64,000 nt of DNA from Micractinium sp. NFX-FRZ (lineage: Eukaryota > Chlorophyta > Trebouxiophyceae > Chlorellales > Chlorellaceae). Within the stretch, counting starts at the first letter, position 1; every line of letters begins with the position of its first letter. Below the pieces are notes generated by a model. It did not search any database. It worked only from the letters and a program-made list of their open reading frames with translations, and was not told the DNA's origin. The stretch spans positions 124,001 through 188,000 of the forward strand of contig JAPTJF010000010.1 in NCBI GenBank assembly GCA_029339195.1. The letters run 5' to 3'. Of the stretch, positions 33,442-52,594 are shown piece by piece. Both the position numbers and the translations under genes were made by a program.

Positions 33442-35150
33442 TCACGCTCCTGTGCCTGCTCCACTGCCGCCCGCTGTGCCTGCCGTGCTGCCGCCCGCCA
33501 GCCGCTCCAGGGCCGCATCCACCTCTGCTCCCCAGTCCAGCTGCTTTGCCTGCTCCAGAGGCCAAGCAGCGCCATACGTCTCCTTGTCTGACAAAACCGC
33601 TGTGTTGTACTCCTTGGTCAACGTTCTCACACGCTCGGCAGCGTGCTGCAGCCCCCCGTGCTGCCCTGCACGGATGCTCGCCACGCTGGGCCGCTGCCTG
33701 CGCACGCTGCTTGCCCCGCCGCCGCCGCTGCCCCCGCCCAGCAGCCGGCCAAACCAGCCCAGCGAGCTGCTGCTGCTGCTTGACGCGGCTGCATCACCGT
33801 ACCTGGCGCTGCTGCTGCCGCCAATGCCGCCGCCACTGCCGCCACTGCTGCGCTCCGCCTGGCATGCTGCTCCGCCCGCTGCCTTGGCCGCTGCCGCTGC
33901 CGCCCCCAGCTCTGACGCAAGCTGTGCCCGCAGGGCTGCCAGCTCTCGCTGCAGCTCGTCTCGCAGCTCCAGCGAAAGCGGGCGCACGTTCTGGGCTCCC
34001 ATTGTCCTGGTCGCCTAGCGTTTGCGGGGGGGCCAGCAGGAAGCATGCAACACTTGCTGGGCTGGCAAACCGGCAAACCGGCACCAGGTGGCTTGGCTGC
34101 GAGGCTGGCAAACAGTGGAGGGCAAAAGCCAGCGAGAGATCTGTGTGGCCAGCAGAGGGCAGGGCAGATGACACACCTGCCATGCACTGGCGGCTGCCAA
34201 CCGCCCACGGATGCCTAAACCACACCCACGCACCGCTTGCACCAGTGGGTCGACTCGGAAGAACTGTGCCCCGTGGTCTTCCTGCTTCAGCGGCTTGCCT
34301 GCACCAGAGGTGGCAGTGGGTGCGCCGGTGGTGTCGAAGAGGCTCCGAGGGCAGCGAGCGGCTGAGGCGCGGCTCTGGACACAGAGGCACAGCACAGCAC
34401 CTTGGTGGGGAAGAGCAGCGGGCGCGGCGGCGTAGCAGGGGCTGGGGCTAGACTCGGCCGGGCGGACAGCGCCGAGCTGCCATGCCCCGCTTTCCCATGC
34501 ACCCCACCGTTCCCTGCTCTCACGCTGCCCACTGTGCGCTGCCCAGCTTCCCGCCCCGCCAAGTGCTGCTCCCCCTCACCTTTGCCAGCCAGGTCGTTGA
34601 GAGCCCCGTCCTTGATTGCCTGTGCAATGGCGGCCTCCGCTCCCACGCCCAGCCCGCTGGGGGAGGACAGCATGAAGGCCTGCTGGGCTTCACCAAACTC
34701 CTCTGCTGCCTCCGCCAGCCGGCTGCGAGGCCGGGAACTGTCGTCTGCAGCACCCGCCTGCTTGCGCTCCTTCTCTCGCCTGCGCTTCCTGGCGGGCAGG
34801 CGGGCGGGCGGGAGGCGGCGCCGGGTGTCAGCGGCCAACGGCAAACGAAGGGTGCTGCAGGCTATACATGTCAGGTAGTCTCACGTTCTCTCAATGTGGC
34901 AGAGCACAGGAGGCAGCAGCAGGTGGTGCCAATAGACTTACAAGTAGCCGGCGGCTCGTTCTTTGGCAGTGGCACCGCTGCCGCCACCGCTGCCGCCGGC
35001 GCCGGCACTGCTTGCTGCCCTCTCCCCGCTGCCCGAAACTGCATTGGCGGTCAATTTTAGCTCTGCTCGTGAGCCCAGCAATGCAAGGAATGCCGGTGAT
35101 GCAACCAAGCGCCAGGTTTGAGTGACAGCAGTAGCTCGCCTCTGCAACAT
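33442..35150 (-). CDS. DUF1992 / DNAJC28-like protein, probably organellar
   Basis: Exons in order 35150-34942, 34788-34580, 34298-34234 and 34014-33442 join in frame to 351 residues. The conserved core is spread over three exons: AEAAIAQAIKDGALNDLAGKG, then KPLKQEDHGAQFFRVDP, then ELRDELQRELAALRAQL. This is the DUF1992 (DnaJC28-conserved) domain; no J domain is seen. The N-terminus (MLQRRATAVTQTWRLVASPA) is a good mitochondrial or plastid presequence; human DNAJC28 is also linked to organelles and Golgi traffic, but function is unclear. The last 150 residues are Ser/Gly-rich with a WFGRLL patch and a final helical stretch (RVRTLTKEYNTAVLSDKE). The ATG at 35150 is the first in frame; upstream codons are open but without ATG. 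Confidence 0.85.
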
Positions 35151-35239
35151 CACAAGCTGTGCCCACAGTAATCTAAACAAGTGATCTGCGTGTGACGACG
35201 GCTTCTAGATTGACAGACGACCTAGATAACTTGTGCGCA
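35151..35239. promoter_or_regulatory. Very short divergent promoter, DUF1992 and KxDL genes
   Basis: Only 89 bases lie between the opposite start codons. It is less GC-rich than its surroundings. No canonical box is evident. Confidence 0.5.
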
Positions 35240-35927
35240 ATGGCCGGTCGCAGCAGCGTGGAGGAGGAGCTGGCGGAGAACCTGGATGCGATCACGGCCG
35301 TCCAACAGAGCATGTGGGTATTTCGAAGCACCTGGCTGAGCCGCGGGGGACGCAGGGGCGCGATTGCTCTACACTGCCGTCGCCGCTGCCGCTGCATCCC
35401 GCCGCCGCCCGCCAACCTCAGCTTCAATCCTCACCACCTGCCCGCTGCCCTCACCACCTTTCTAACTCAATTGCATGCTCCCTCACGTATGCAGACTTGC
35501 ACGCCTGGAGGGTGCACGCGAGGCGCTGAGCCCGCCTGGCCTGGCGCAGGCCCGGGAGGAGGTGGCGGGGGTGGTGGAAGAGCTGTCCCACTCGGCTGTG
35601 CTGCTGGGGCGGGTGAAGAAGGATTTGGACTCCATTTTCCTGCGCCTGCGCACCCTCAAGCGCTCCCTACAAGCCGCCTTCCCGCAGCACGTGGCGGCAG
35701 TAGGAGGAGGAGCAGCAGCGGAGGAGGCAGCGGCGGCCAGTGGAGGCGCAACAAGGGGGCAGGCAACGGCAGCATCAGCAGAGACAGGGGCAGCAGCAGG
35801 GCGGGATGCACCGGCAGCACAAGGGAGGCAGCGGCAGCGGCAACAGCAAGAGCGGCAGCAGCAGCAATCCGAGGCGACAGCATGCGCAGCAGGGACAGTG
35901 TTGGATGCTGAGCCGCCCCCGCACTAG
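35240..35927 (+). CDS. KxDL motif protein (BORC subunit KXD1-like)
   Basis: Exons 35240-35313 and 35495-35927 give 168 residues. The family motif is clear: VKKDLDSIFLRLRTLKRSL at residues 65-83, with Lys, Asp and Leu of the KxDL signature at 66-69, preceded by a helical coiled-coil region. In animals and yeast such proteins are small subunits of the BORC/BLOC-1-related complexes that position lysosomes and endosomes; in an alga the partner complex is unknown. The last 75 residues are low-complexity Ala, Gly and Gln and probably disordered. A TGTAA lies 86 bases after the stop. Confidence 0.85.
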
Positions 35928-37083
35928 GGCTGGGTTGGGCGGGCTCTCCCTTCAGCGGCACCTTCCCTGTGGGGCTTTGTGTGCTGACAATGTCAATGTA
36001 TACTCTGCCTTCTGTAACCTCCCAACGATACTTGCAAAGTAATGTGAAGGCAGCAGACAAGCAAAGTGCTGGGGAGTTGCACGTCACCTTCCTCCTGCCA
36101 ACGTGGTGCGCACAGCTGGCGGCGTTGTTGTGAGCGGCTGAAGCTGAGAGGGACTGGTCTTGGTCATCGCTGGATTGAGGGGATGGCACCGTGGGTGCCT
36201 GCTCGTCTATTCTGAGACTGGCCGTGTTGAGGTAGCTCTTGAAGGTGCTCGCGAGTTCATGGAGGCAGATGGCCTCCATGCTTGAAGTCTCGCTCGCAAG
36301 AAACCAGAGCGCGAGGATGGCGCCTGTGGGCAGATGAGCACAAACTCTTGCCACCTTGCCCACCCTCCTTAGCTTCCTTCCATACCCAGCCCCTTCCCGT
36401 GCCCCCCGACAGAGCCACCTTGTGCCCTGTCCACGGAGTTACATGGCGTAGCGTAGCGAGGGGGGGAGGACATGCCGTGGAAGCGGGGCAGGCCGCTTAC
36501 GTGGGGTTGACACGTGGCTGTGCAGAGGGCGCAGGCAGCGAGGCAGGGTACATGCCGGGGGGAGCCAAAGGCAGGGCAGGGCAGGGCAGGGCAGGGCAGG
36601 GAGGGTGGGTGCGAGTTCACAGAGGTTGGTCCAGGGCTTATGGGTGGGGCGGGGGTGCCGGGGGGTGGGGACACAAATGAGCTGGCAGGCAGCTGATGGG
36701 GCGGTGGGCGGGGTGGAGCACGGGGCCAGCCAGCGGTAGGGAGCAGGGAGCTCCCGGAGAAAAAAAGAATCGAGTGTAAGGCCAGGCGGGGGGGGAGGTG
36801 AATCAAGGTAACAGTACAGAGTTCGCAAGAGGGCACTGCTAGCAAACAAACAACGCAAGTCGAGGACAGAGGTGCAGCCGCAGACACGTCATGTGGCGCG
36901 GGGCGCGCAGCGGCTGCACAGCACACGGCATAAGGGAACAGCGGCGCCAAAGGAGAGGGCACCTCTCTTGGCGCTGGAACGGAGGGAACAGGTCAAGCGG
37001 TGCGGTGGACAGCACGTGACGAGCGGCAGCGGCAGCTGCGCAGCGTGTGCACCAAATGGAGGGGTTGCGCAATCTGCGTGCTC
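35928..37083. other. Convergent intergenic region
   Basis: Holds the KxDL and cytidylyltransferase 3' UTRs. A TTACA (minus-strand TGTAA) is at 36439-36443. A GGGCA repeat of about six units lies at 36570-36602. A minus-strand open frame (about 36363 down to 35950) has moderately protein-like text near its start but no domain or start context I can support. Confidence 0.4.
36013..36017 (+). other. TGTAA polyadenylation signal (KxDL gene)
   Basis: TGTAA 86 bases downstream of the KxDL stop codon. Confidence 0.65.
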
Positions 37084-40458
<3,375 letters not shown>

Positions 40459-40786
40459 GGCGCACGCTGCTGGCAAACTGGCTCAGAGGCCGGGCGTCAG
40501 AGTCGTCCACCCTGTGCGCCAACCGCAGTCTGAAAGAGCGGCGTGAAATGCGGAACACCTGAAACTCGACAAGAGGGTGAACCCTGCAAAGTGCCTGCAA
40601 CCGAGGCCTCAAGTGACAGCCAGCTGGCGCGCCGTGGCCGCCCTGTAGTGGCTACAAGAAGTAGGGCACATGTTGCTGGACCAGCCCCAGCACTCAGGTT
40701 AGCATTACATTCTCACTTGATCGCAACCAAACGGCCAGCATCACGGACACAGGGGCAGCAGCAGGCACGACGTCAGCAGGCATATG
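40459..40786. other. Intergenic region upstream of cytidylyltransferase
   Basis: Must hold the cytidylyltransferase promoter and the PAP2 3' UTR, both on the minus strand. No gene seen. Confidence 0.5.
40705..40709 (-). other. TGTAA polyadenylation signal (PAP2 gene)
   Basis: TTACA on plus, i.e. TGTAA on minus, about 80 bases after the PAP2 stop. Confidence 0.6.
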
Positions 40787-42394
40787 TCACGAGCTGGTTG
40801 CGCCGCCACACGCTGCCGCCAGACGCTGCCACCAGCTCTGCACTAGCGAATACGCTGCGTCGGCCTGCTCCTGCGACACTGCGAGGCTTGCGGCGTTGTA
40901 GCGCCCCTGCAAGGAGGACATCGGAAAAGGGGGAGGATGGTGGGGGCGGGGCAGAGGCTGCTGATACGTTGCAGCTGCTCACTACTCTGCAGTCCAGCCC
41001 AGCACCCACTGTGGGGAGGAGCCACGGCCACCTGGAGTCGCAGCACCCACCCGCGTGCAAATGCCTATGGTCCCCACGCCCAGCAGGAGCCCCGCCAGCA
41101 CATCCGACAAGTAGTGCCGCCTGCACAGTACCACCACGGAGGGCAGGAAGTGGGGAGCAGGCAGGCAGGTTAACTTGGAAGAGCGGACATGCACAGAGAG
41201 GCGGAAGAGGAGGCAGGGTCAGTTGCAGGCAGGCAGGAGAGAGCAATGTCGACTCATGCCCAGCTACCACAGCCAGCACCCAGTGAGCCAGCCACGCGCG
41301 CACTGCACTTACCCCATTGCTGCACGGCTGAGCGCGGTGGCCAGCGCCCACCCAGCCACGCCGGCACCCAGCCATGGGTGCGTGCCCCCCAGCAGCACCC
41401 ACGCCAGCAGCGCCACAAAAGACACCCTGCATCACAGCACGCCAGCGGGGTGGGACCTCGTTGGATGCTGGCAGCGTCGGAAGCAGTCTGGGCATGCCAG
41501 GCAGTCGTTCTGCTGGCCGGCAGCCGGGCAGGCTGCTAGGTTGCCAACCCAGCGTACTCCCTTGCGCTCCTCTCCCAGCTTCGCAGCTCAGACTGGGTGC
41601 TGCCAGCTACATCACCCCACCCCTCACTCTACTTCTGACCCCCCGTGAATTCAATCGGCTAATGCCATGCACAACAGCGCAACCCGCAGGCACCCACCTG
41701 CTGCTGTGGCCCGAGGGGAATGAGAAGTGGTCGACGGCCACCACCACAGTGAAGTCGGAGCGCAGGTTGTAGACGGGGCGGGCGCGGCGCACAGCGCCCT
41801 TCAGCAGCCCCACCAGTGCAAGGTCCACAGCCTGAGTGGGCAGGTGCCCGGCGTGGTGGCAGAGGTGCTGGAAATGAGCCACATGATGCCTACACCAGCA
41901 TAGCAAACTGATGGTACTCGAGGGCCAGCCCTTGCATGAAAACACCTGCTTGGAAGCATGAAGCCGCCACCCACCACCCCGCCCAGGCACCCACCCAGGC
42001 AACAAGGAAGTTGGTCCAGCAAGTGCGCAGGGCCGGTGGCGTTGCGGGCGCCATGATGCAGCCCAGGGCCAGCGCCAGCCAGACCAGGCCGTCGCCAGAC
42101 AGCTCAAACAGCTTCCACACCAGCCGTGGCACCGAGCCACCTGGTTGCGAGCACGGCGTGGGGACAACGAGGGGCAGGACGACCCATCAGCGGGGACCGT
42201 CACCATGCACTGGTGGTTGCTTCACATTGCCATCAGGCATGCTGTTTAGCAGCAAGTGCGGCAGGCGTCCACGGATGCCGGCACCCACCCGCCCTGAACA
42301 GGCCGTTTGACCAGCGCCGGTCGAGCGCCGCCAGTGCCGCCAGCGGCGACAGCTGCTGCCGCCGCCCGGTGACGCCCTTCCGATTGCCGGCCAT
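40787..42394 (-). CDS. PAP2-type lipid phosphatase (PLPP6-like)
   Basis: Exons in order 42394-42289, 42140-41995, 41831-41698, 41426-41313, 41120-41051 and 40906-40787 join in frame to 229 residues. All three PAP2 phosphatase signatures are present: KGAVRRARP (residues 95-103), FPSGHSSR (122-129) and SR with GRHYLSD (162-173), the two His and the Asp-backed site forming the phospho-His mechanism. Four to five membrane helices flank them, e.g. GLVWLALALGCIMA and VSFVALLAWVLL. The motif text is closest to the presqualene-diphosphate phosphatase/PLPP6 branch, so polyisoprenoid diphosphates are likely substrates (inference). The protein sits in a membrane, probably ER or plastid envelope. It lies tail-to-head after which the phosphatidylcholine-pathway gene follows on the same strand. 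Confidence 0.9.
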
Positions 42395-43075
42395 TTGATG
42401 CTTCTGCAAGCGGGTTGATCGCTGTGCGGGGCTGGCAAGCAGGAGGTCGGCCTCGATCGTGTTTGTTTCGATCGAGGTGCTGGGCACTGTCAGTGGCACT
42501 GCTAGAGTTTCGGAGAAATAACTTGCAAGACCGCACCAGGGTATCGGCAGTGCTGCGAACACAAGCCTGGCACCTGCTGGCCTCTGCCAGGTCTGCACCA
42601 TCATAAGGGAGCGAGTCTCGCCGCGAGACTTCGCTGCCCCATCGCGTTGCGTGCACTTCTCTCGTGACTGCGTTGTTATACCGCTCCCGAGCTGTCCGGC
42701 GCAAGCAAGCAAGAGGCGAGGAGCACCGCTGCGACGACCGTCTGGCCTGGCTAGTGCAAGCCGTTGCCGGCAATTGCGGCCGATTATCCCCTTGCGAGAC
42801 TGGGTGTAAGGCGTGAGGCCGCCCCGCAACCTCAGAGCGGCACTACTGAACTGCACAATTGCGTGTTGCGCGGCGCAAGGTGCTTTGAGCGGCCCTGGGA
42901 TTGGCAAGCTCCAGGAGGGCTTGATCTTGCGCTGGCGCACCGCCCTGCCACCAGTGCAGCGGGCACCGCTCTTGTCGCCGCCCGTCTCGCTGCCCACCCG
43001 CTCTGCCGGCCCACCCTGCAGCGCTCTGCTGCAACCACCAAGCCCTAGCCGCACAGCCCCCGTAGCCCGGGCACC
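42395..43075. promoter_or_regulatory. Divergent intergenic region, PAP2 and CDPK
   Basis: 681 bases between opposite start codons, holding both promoters. No gene or clear box found. Confidence 0.4.
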
Positions 43076-48489
<5,414 letters not shown>

Positions 48490-49486
48490 AGCTGCTCCTC
48501 ACACTCAGGCGCAGTCGTGCAAAGGGGCGCCACGAGATGCTTTGTGCCTTACCATTCCTCCGCACCGTGCGCCCGCTAGCAGGCGCTACAGCTCAAGAAC
48601 CGCTTTGCGCTCTGTCGACGCTGCCCTCCCCGATTTTCCCAGGACCTCCTTCAGCCTCGGTTTTGTGCCCTGACCCGTTGTATTCCTAGCTTACCCAGTC
48701 GTGTCCTAGTCTCCCTGTCGCCTCCCTCTGCTCACACGCGCCCCGATCCCCCCACCCACAATATGCCGTGGCAAGGCAGTCCCGACCCGTGTGCCGATGC
48801 CTTACCTAAAGCCAATGCCCACGACCCTGCCTTGCCTTGCTGTGCTTTTGAGCGTTAACAACTGCCAGGTGCTCGTACCCCTATCTTGTGACCCCTAGAT
48901 GCCCTGCCCTATTTGAAACAAAGCAGCCATTACAACATACACACCCAAAAGATAAGTATCAAAGCAGGGCAGAGAGCAAGTGAACTGGTAGCCAGGCGGG
49001 AGATGGTCAAAGGCTGCCGGGCCATATGGCATGCAGGCGAGGGGAAGCTTTGGCGTCCAGGCAAACTTGAGCCGAACTTGGAGTGAAAACTGGCGGTGTG
49101 GAGGGGAAGTCAACATGCGACAAGATACAGCAAGTACGTGTAGACGTGCAGGCAACGCCAAGGCACATCTTCCTTTGGTAACCAGTAGTTGACCGCTGCA
49201 GACCTGATGTCAACAATTGGCGGCGGCCTGGCACCTCCAGAGCTGTAACCTCAATGTGGATAAGAGGGCCCTTGAAGGGGGCCTTTCGAGGGGCCGAGGC
49301 TAACACGTTGGAGGGAAGACGCGGCCCTGTGCACCGTGCCCATCCAAGGCTTCCGACCTGCTGCCTGGCGCAGCGGCCCGGCTGAAAAGGGGCGGAGCGT
49401 GGCGGGGCCAAGGCAAGCCGGGGGCCGGCCAGCCGCGCGCGTTGTCGCGGTCGCGCCAGCCAGTGGCGCCCTCACGGCTCCGCTGC
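48490..49486. other. Convergent intergenic region
   Basis: 3' UTRs of the CDPK and of the unknown minus-strand gene. A minus-strand TGTAA is at 48930-48934. No gene seen in about 1 kb; the text is less GC-rich than coding parts. Confidence 0.5.
48930..48934 (-). other. TGTAA polyadenylation signal (unknown gene)
   Basis: TTACA on plus, about 550 bases downstream of the stop at 49487. Confidence 0.4.
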
Positions 49487-51391
49487 TCACTCTGGGGGCT
49501 TGTGTGCCCCTGGGACCAGCAGCTCCTTCAGATCATCTGCCATGTGGTGCGTGCCCTTGGGGGAGTTGACCTGCGGGGTGTCGAAAGATAGGACATGCCA
49601 GTAGGGGGGCAGGCGGGTGGGTGGGCCTGTGAACCGGGGGCAGGCGTGCGCCCACACTGGCTAGGGAGGGAGGTGTGCGGTGGGCCTTGAGAGGTTGGTA
49701 GGCCGCCTGGCACCCCTGCCGCTGCCAGCTTAGTACTCCTTGTGTGCACGGGGGGAGTTGACCTGAGGGGCATGCGGCGATGCAGGTGCAGGGCGCGTGG
49801 TGCTGGCGCGGCATGCGGGCGGAGTGGGCAGCGGGCCGTGGGCGGCAGGCCGCATGCAGTGGGCTGTGAGCGGTGCGCAGCGGGCAGTGCAGGCCACGGC
49901 AAACGCGGGGCTGCAGACAAGGAGGCGGCAAAGGCAGGCAGCAGGCCAGCGCCGTACAGCCCCGCCTTACCTGCTCTCACACAATCCGCAAGTATCAACA
50001 TCCCACCCGCCCCAACCCCTCCCACCCACCCACCTTATCCCACATCTCCACCCCCGTGGTGCTGCCTGGCGCCAGCTTCACATGAGGCGGGTGCAGTGCC
50101 ACGTCATGGATCTCCTCCCGCGCCACGGCGGCGTAGTTGAGCGTCTGGGGCGCGTGCTGCAGGCACAGTGCCAGGGTGCGCAAAGCAGGCATTCGGAAAA
50201 CGGCGCACGGCCACGGTGTGCACCTTGCGCTACAATGGCGCAGTCCGGGGCCTGGGGCGTGTGCTGCTTGGTAAGATCGCACGAGGCGCAGGGCAGGTAG
50301 GGTGCATCGCGTGCCACGGTGGCGTACACGAGCGTTCGAGCGCGGGCGGGCAGCAGCGATGTGGCAGGATGTTTGAGCATGCGAGCAGGGCTGGGCAGGC
50401 AGAGATGGCGGGCCAGTGAAGATGGAAAGACAGGGGGAGGGGGCGCAGAGGGACTGCTGTGCTGCTGCCAACCTGCGGCGGGTGCACCACATTCTTGGCC
50501 AGGGCTCCGTGCACGTGCACCTTCTTGCCGTGCATCAAAATGTCTGCAAGGGGGGGGGCGGGCACGGGGCGGTTGACACAGGGAGCAGCAGCGGTTGGGG
50601 CTGGCCCGGTCTGGGTGCATGGGGATGTCTGCAGGCAGCACGGCGCAGGACAAGCGGGCAGGAGGCAGGAAGTTGACGAGGCACGAGCTAGCTCGGGTGG
50701 CTGCCATAGGCATGTGGGCACACGAACAGAGTCGGGCAGCACTGATCGGTGCCTGAAAGCAAAGAGCCGGCGCACCAGCACATGGCTATGAGCAGGGCCC
50801 AGGCCTTTGTCGACGTGATATGCAGGGCTGGGGTGACACAGAGGCACGCTTCCACCGCGGCCCGGCCAGCAACGGAGGCAGCGACGAGCACGCACGCACG
50901 CACCTTCCTCGCTTGTGGCCTTGGACACACCTGCTGGTAGGGCGGGGCAGCACGTGGTTATTATAGAGCGACAGGTTGGAGCAAGGGCATGCTGCAGCTG
51001 GTCGAGTGCAAGATACTGGTACTGACGGGCGCAGGCGCCGCGGCCAGCGGCCCGAGGTGCCGGCGGTGGCGGCAGCGGGGTGTCGCAGAGAGACATCCCG
51101 CGCCCCACCCAAGCCACACTCATCGTGCGTAGGCCTACGTGGTGGGGGAGGCACCTCCATTGCCTTGAGCTCCTGTTCCGAGGGAGGGGCGCCGGTGTCG
51201 GCAAAGCAGGGGACGGTGATTGTGGCGAGTGTCGGGCGTCTGGAACAATGTACTTCCGTGCCTTAGTGCTGGATTTGAGGTGCAGGAGAGTTCGAAATCG
51301 GAGAATGGGCAGACGTGCTGAGAAGTTGCAGTGATGCATGCTCAGCAGGCTGGTTTCGGTTCATGGCTTTCTCGCTGTCTGCTGCGCCCAT
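49487..51391 (-). CDS. Unrecognised small protein, six exons
   Basis: Exons in order 51391-51315, 51239-51139, 50933-50904, 50543-50473, 50144-50034 and 49570-49487 keep frame and give 157 residues. I do not recognise the family. The protein is soluble and hydrophilic; the best text is EEDILMHGKKVHVHGALAKN, TLNYAAVAREEIHDVALHPP, HVKLAPGSTTGVEMWD and MADDLKELLVPGAHKPPE, with many His and Val residues. The last four exons are well supported by phase, splice sites and coherent text. Exons 1 and 2 are weaker: exon 1 ends in a GTCTGC donor, and exon 2 in GTAGGC; another start cannot be excluded. Acceptor of exon 3 is a tandem CAGCAG. Exons 5 and 6 each have decayed copies of their starts in the upstream introns. 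Confidence 0.6.
49548..49772. repeat. Intron copy of exon 6 start (unknown gene)
   Basis: GGGGGAGTTGACCTGCGGGG at the exon 6 acceptor (49558-49577) recurs as GGGGGAGTTGACCTGAGGGG at about 49751-49770 in the upstream intron, with flanking GTGCGTGC and GTGTGCAC also alike. Confidence 0.85.
50121..50350. repeat. Three tandem copies of exon 5 start with acceptor (unknown gene)
   Basis: The exon 5 start (50121-50162) is followed upstream in the intron by copies at about 50213-50275 and 50309-50350. Read on the minus strand they give TLNYAAVAREE (real exon), PDCAIVAQGA and TLVYATVARDA. Spacing is about 90 bases. Confidence 0.85.
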
Positions 51392-51501
51392 TCTGGATTG
51401 GCAGCCGAAGTTGCCGAGACTGCACTTACAGCACTTTGGTCCCGCCCCGCTAGGTAGAGGGCCGCCACTCCAGCGCTCCTCAAGCCTTCCTGCGCTGGTC
51501 C
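51392..51501. promoter_or_regulatory. Short divergent upstream region
   Basis: 110 bases between the inferred start of the unknown minus-strand gene and the ATG of the intronless plus-strand ORF. Its length depends on the uncertain first exon of the minus-strand gene. Confidence 0.3.
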
Positions 51502-52197
51502 ATGGTCCTCAAGGCACTCAGATTCGCGGGCGGAGGCGCAGTAGAGGGGCAGGCCAGCAACGGCCCTGGCTCCGGCGCCGCTCGGGTGTCGCCGGCGCTG
51601 CAGCAGCAGTGGCAGGCGGCAGCAGCGGACTCTCCCCTTGAGCTGGTGCCGCCGCCGGAGACTCCAGTACACCGCCTGGGCAGCGATTGGGACTTCAAGC
51701 GGCTCGAGAGGGAGCCCTCTGAAGAGCTGGGGGCAGAGGCGCGCGCTGCCGCCGCTGCCGAGCCGCCCTCTGCCGCGCCACGCCAGGCCTCGCACCTCCC
51801 CCCTCTGGTGGCTGTGCATGCCCTGGCCTCTGGCTGGCAGCCTGATGGCGCAACGGCGCCAGCGTCAGACCCCTTTAGCCAGGCGCCACATGGGCAGGCC
51901 GGCCTGTGGGTGCCTACGCCACTGAGCAGCCCGGCGGGCGCCCCGTTGAGCCCCGCTGGCGCCGAGCCCCCAGAAGCAGCGGCAGTGCTGCGGCGCGCCT
52001 CCAGAGTGGTGGAAGATGCCCTCTCTTATGGCTGGCGCCCCGAAGATGCTGTCCCGCCTGGCACTGAGCCGCCCGCCCAGCCCCTGCCACCGCTGGAGCG
52101 GGGACACAGCAGCGCCGCCGGCGCCGGCCGGCGCGGCCTGCGGGGCAGGCTGAAGGGGCTGTGGCAGCTGGCGCTGGGCAGGCATCGCCGGACGTGA
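51502..52197 (+). CDS. Unrecognised intronless ORF with internal repeat
   Basis: A single uninterrupted frame of 231 codons, unusual here because all other genes have introns. Its codon use (strong G/C third positions) is like the neighbours. I do not recognise the family. It begins MVLKALRFAGGG, is rich in Ala, Pro and Glu, and contains two copies of a motif of about 18 residues: VHALASGWQPDGATAPASDP and VEDALSYGWRPEDAVPPGTE (near residues 107-126 and 171-190); a partial third copy may be HRLGSDWDF. The C-terminal 25 residues are basic (RRGLRGRLKGLWQLALGRHR), possibly a membrane- or nucleic-acid-binding helix. It may be largely disordered with short docking motifs. Confidence 0.65.
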   Translation: MVLKALRFAGGGAVEGQASNGPGSGAARVSPALQQQWQAAAADSPLELVPPPETPVHRLGSDWDFKRLEREPSEELGAEARAAAAAEPPSAAPRQASHLPPLVAVHALASGWQPDGATAPASDPFSQAPHGQAGLWVPTPLSSPAGAPLSPAGAEPPEAAAVLRRASRVVEDALSYGWRPEDAVPPGTEPPAQPLPPLERGHSSAAGAGRRGLRGRLKGLWQLALGRHRRT

Positions 52198-52594
52198 GCC
52201 TGGCAAATTCACACGCGTGCATCTCCTGTGTCCACGAACTTTTCTTTCAGCACACTTGCATGCCAACTGGCAATCAATCAATGCAATGTGCCTCTTGAAA
52301 CATGACCACCAACTAGCTGCAGGCCGCCACGCATGCACAGGGCAGGCAGGAAAGGGGCCAGCCATAAGAAATTGAAAGGCTGGGTGGGAGGGGAATGCAG
52401 GGCCATGAGCAGTCAAGGCAGCAGAAGGAAGAACTCAAAATAAGTACCGAGAGTGCCGAGGGCTTGCATGCAGAGGCGGTACAGAAGGCGCTGTGAGAGG
52501 GCGACAGCGGCGCCCGCTTGCCATGAATTGGCTGGCCAGCTAATGGAGGGGGCCGCCTGCTTCTGCGCTTTTCATCCACTCCTGAGGTCATGGT
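52198..52594. other. Convergent intergenic region
   Basis: Stops of the intronless ORF and of the small membrane-protein gene face each other. A short CAATCAATCAATG run at 52272-52284 resembles the LINE tail but has no LINE sequence beside it. Confidence 0.5.

Noticed and set aside
35656..36363. Minus-strand open frame after the KxDL gene
   Set aside because: Partly protein-like but without domain, splice context or clear start; overlaps the KxDL coding exon.
52272..52284. CAATCAATCAATG run as a LINE tail
   Set aside because: No LINE sequence adjoins it; a three-unit simple repeat can arise by chance.
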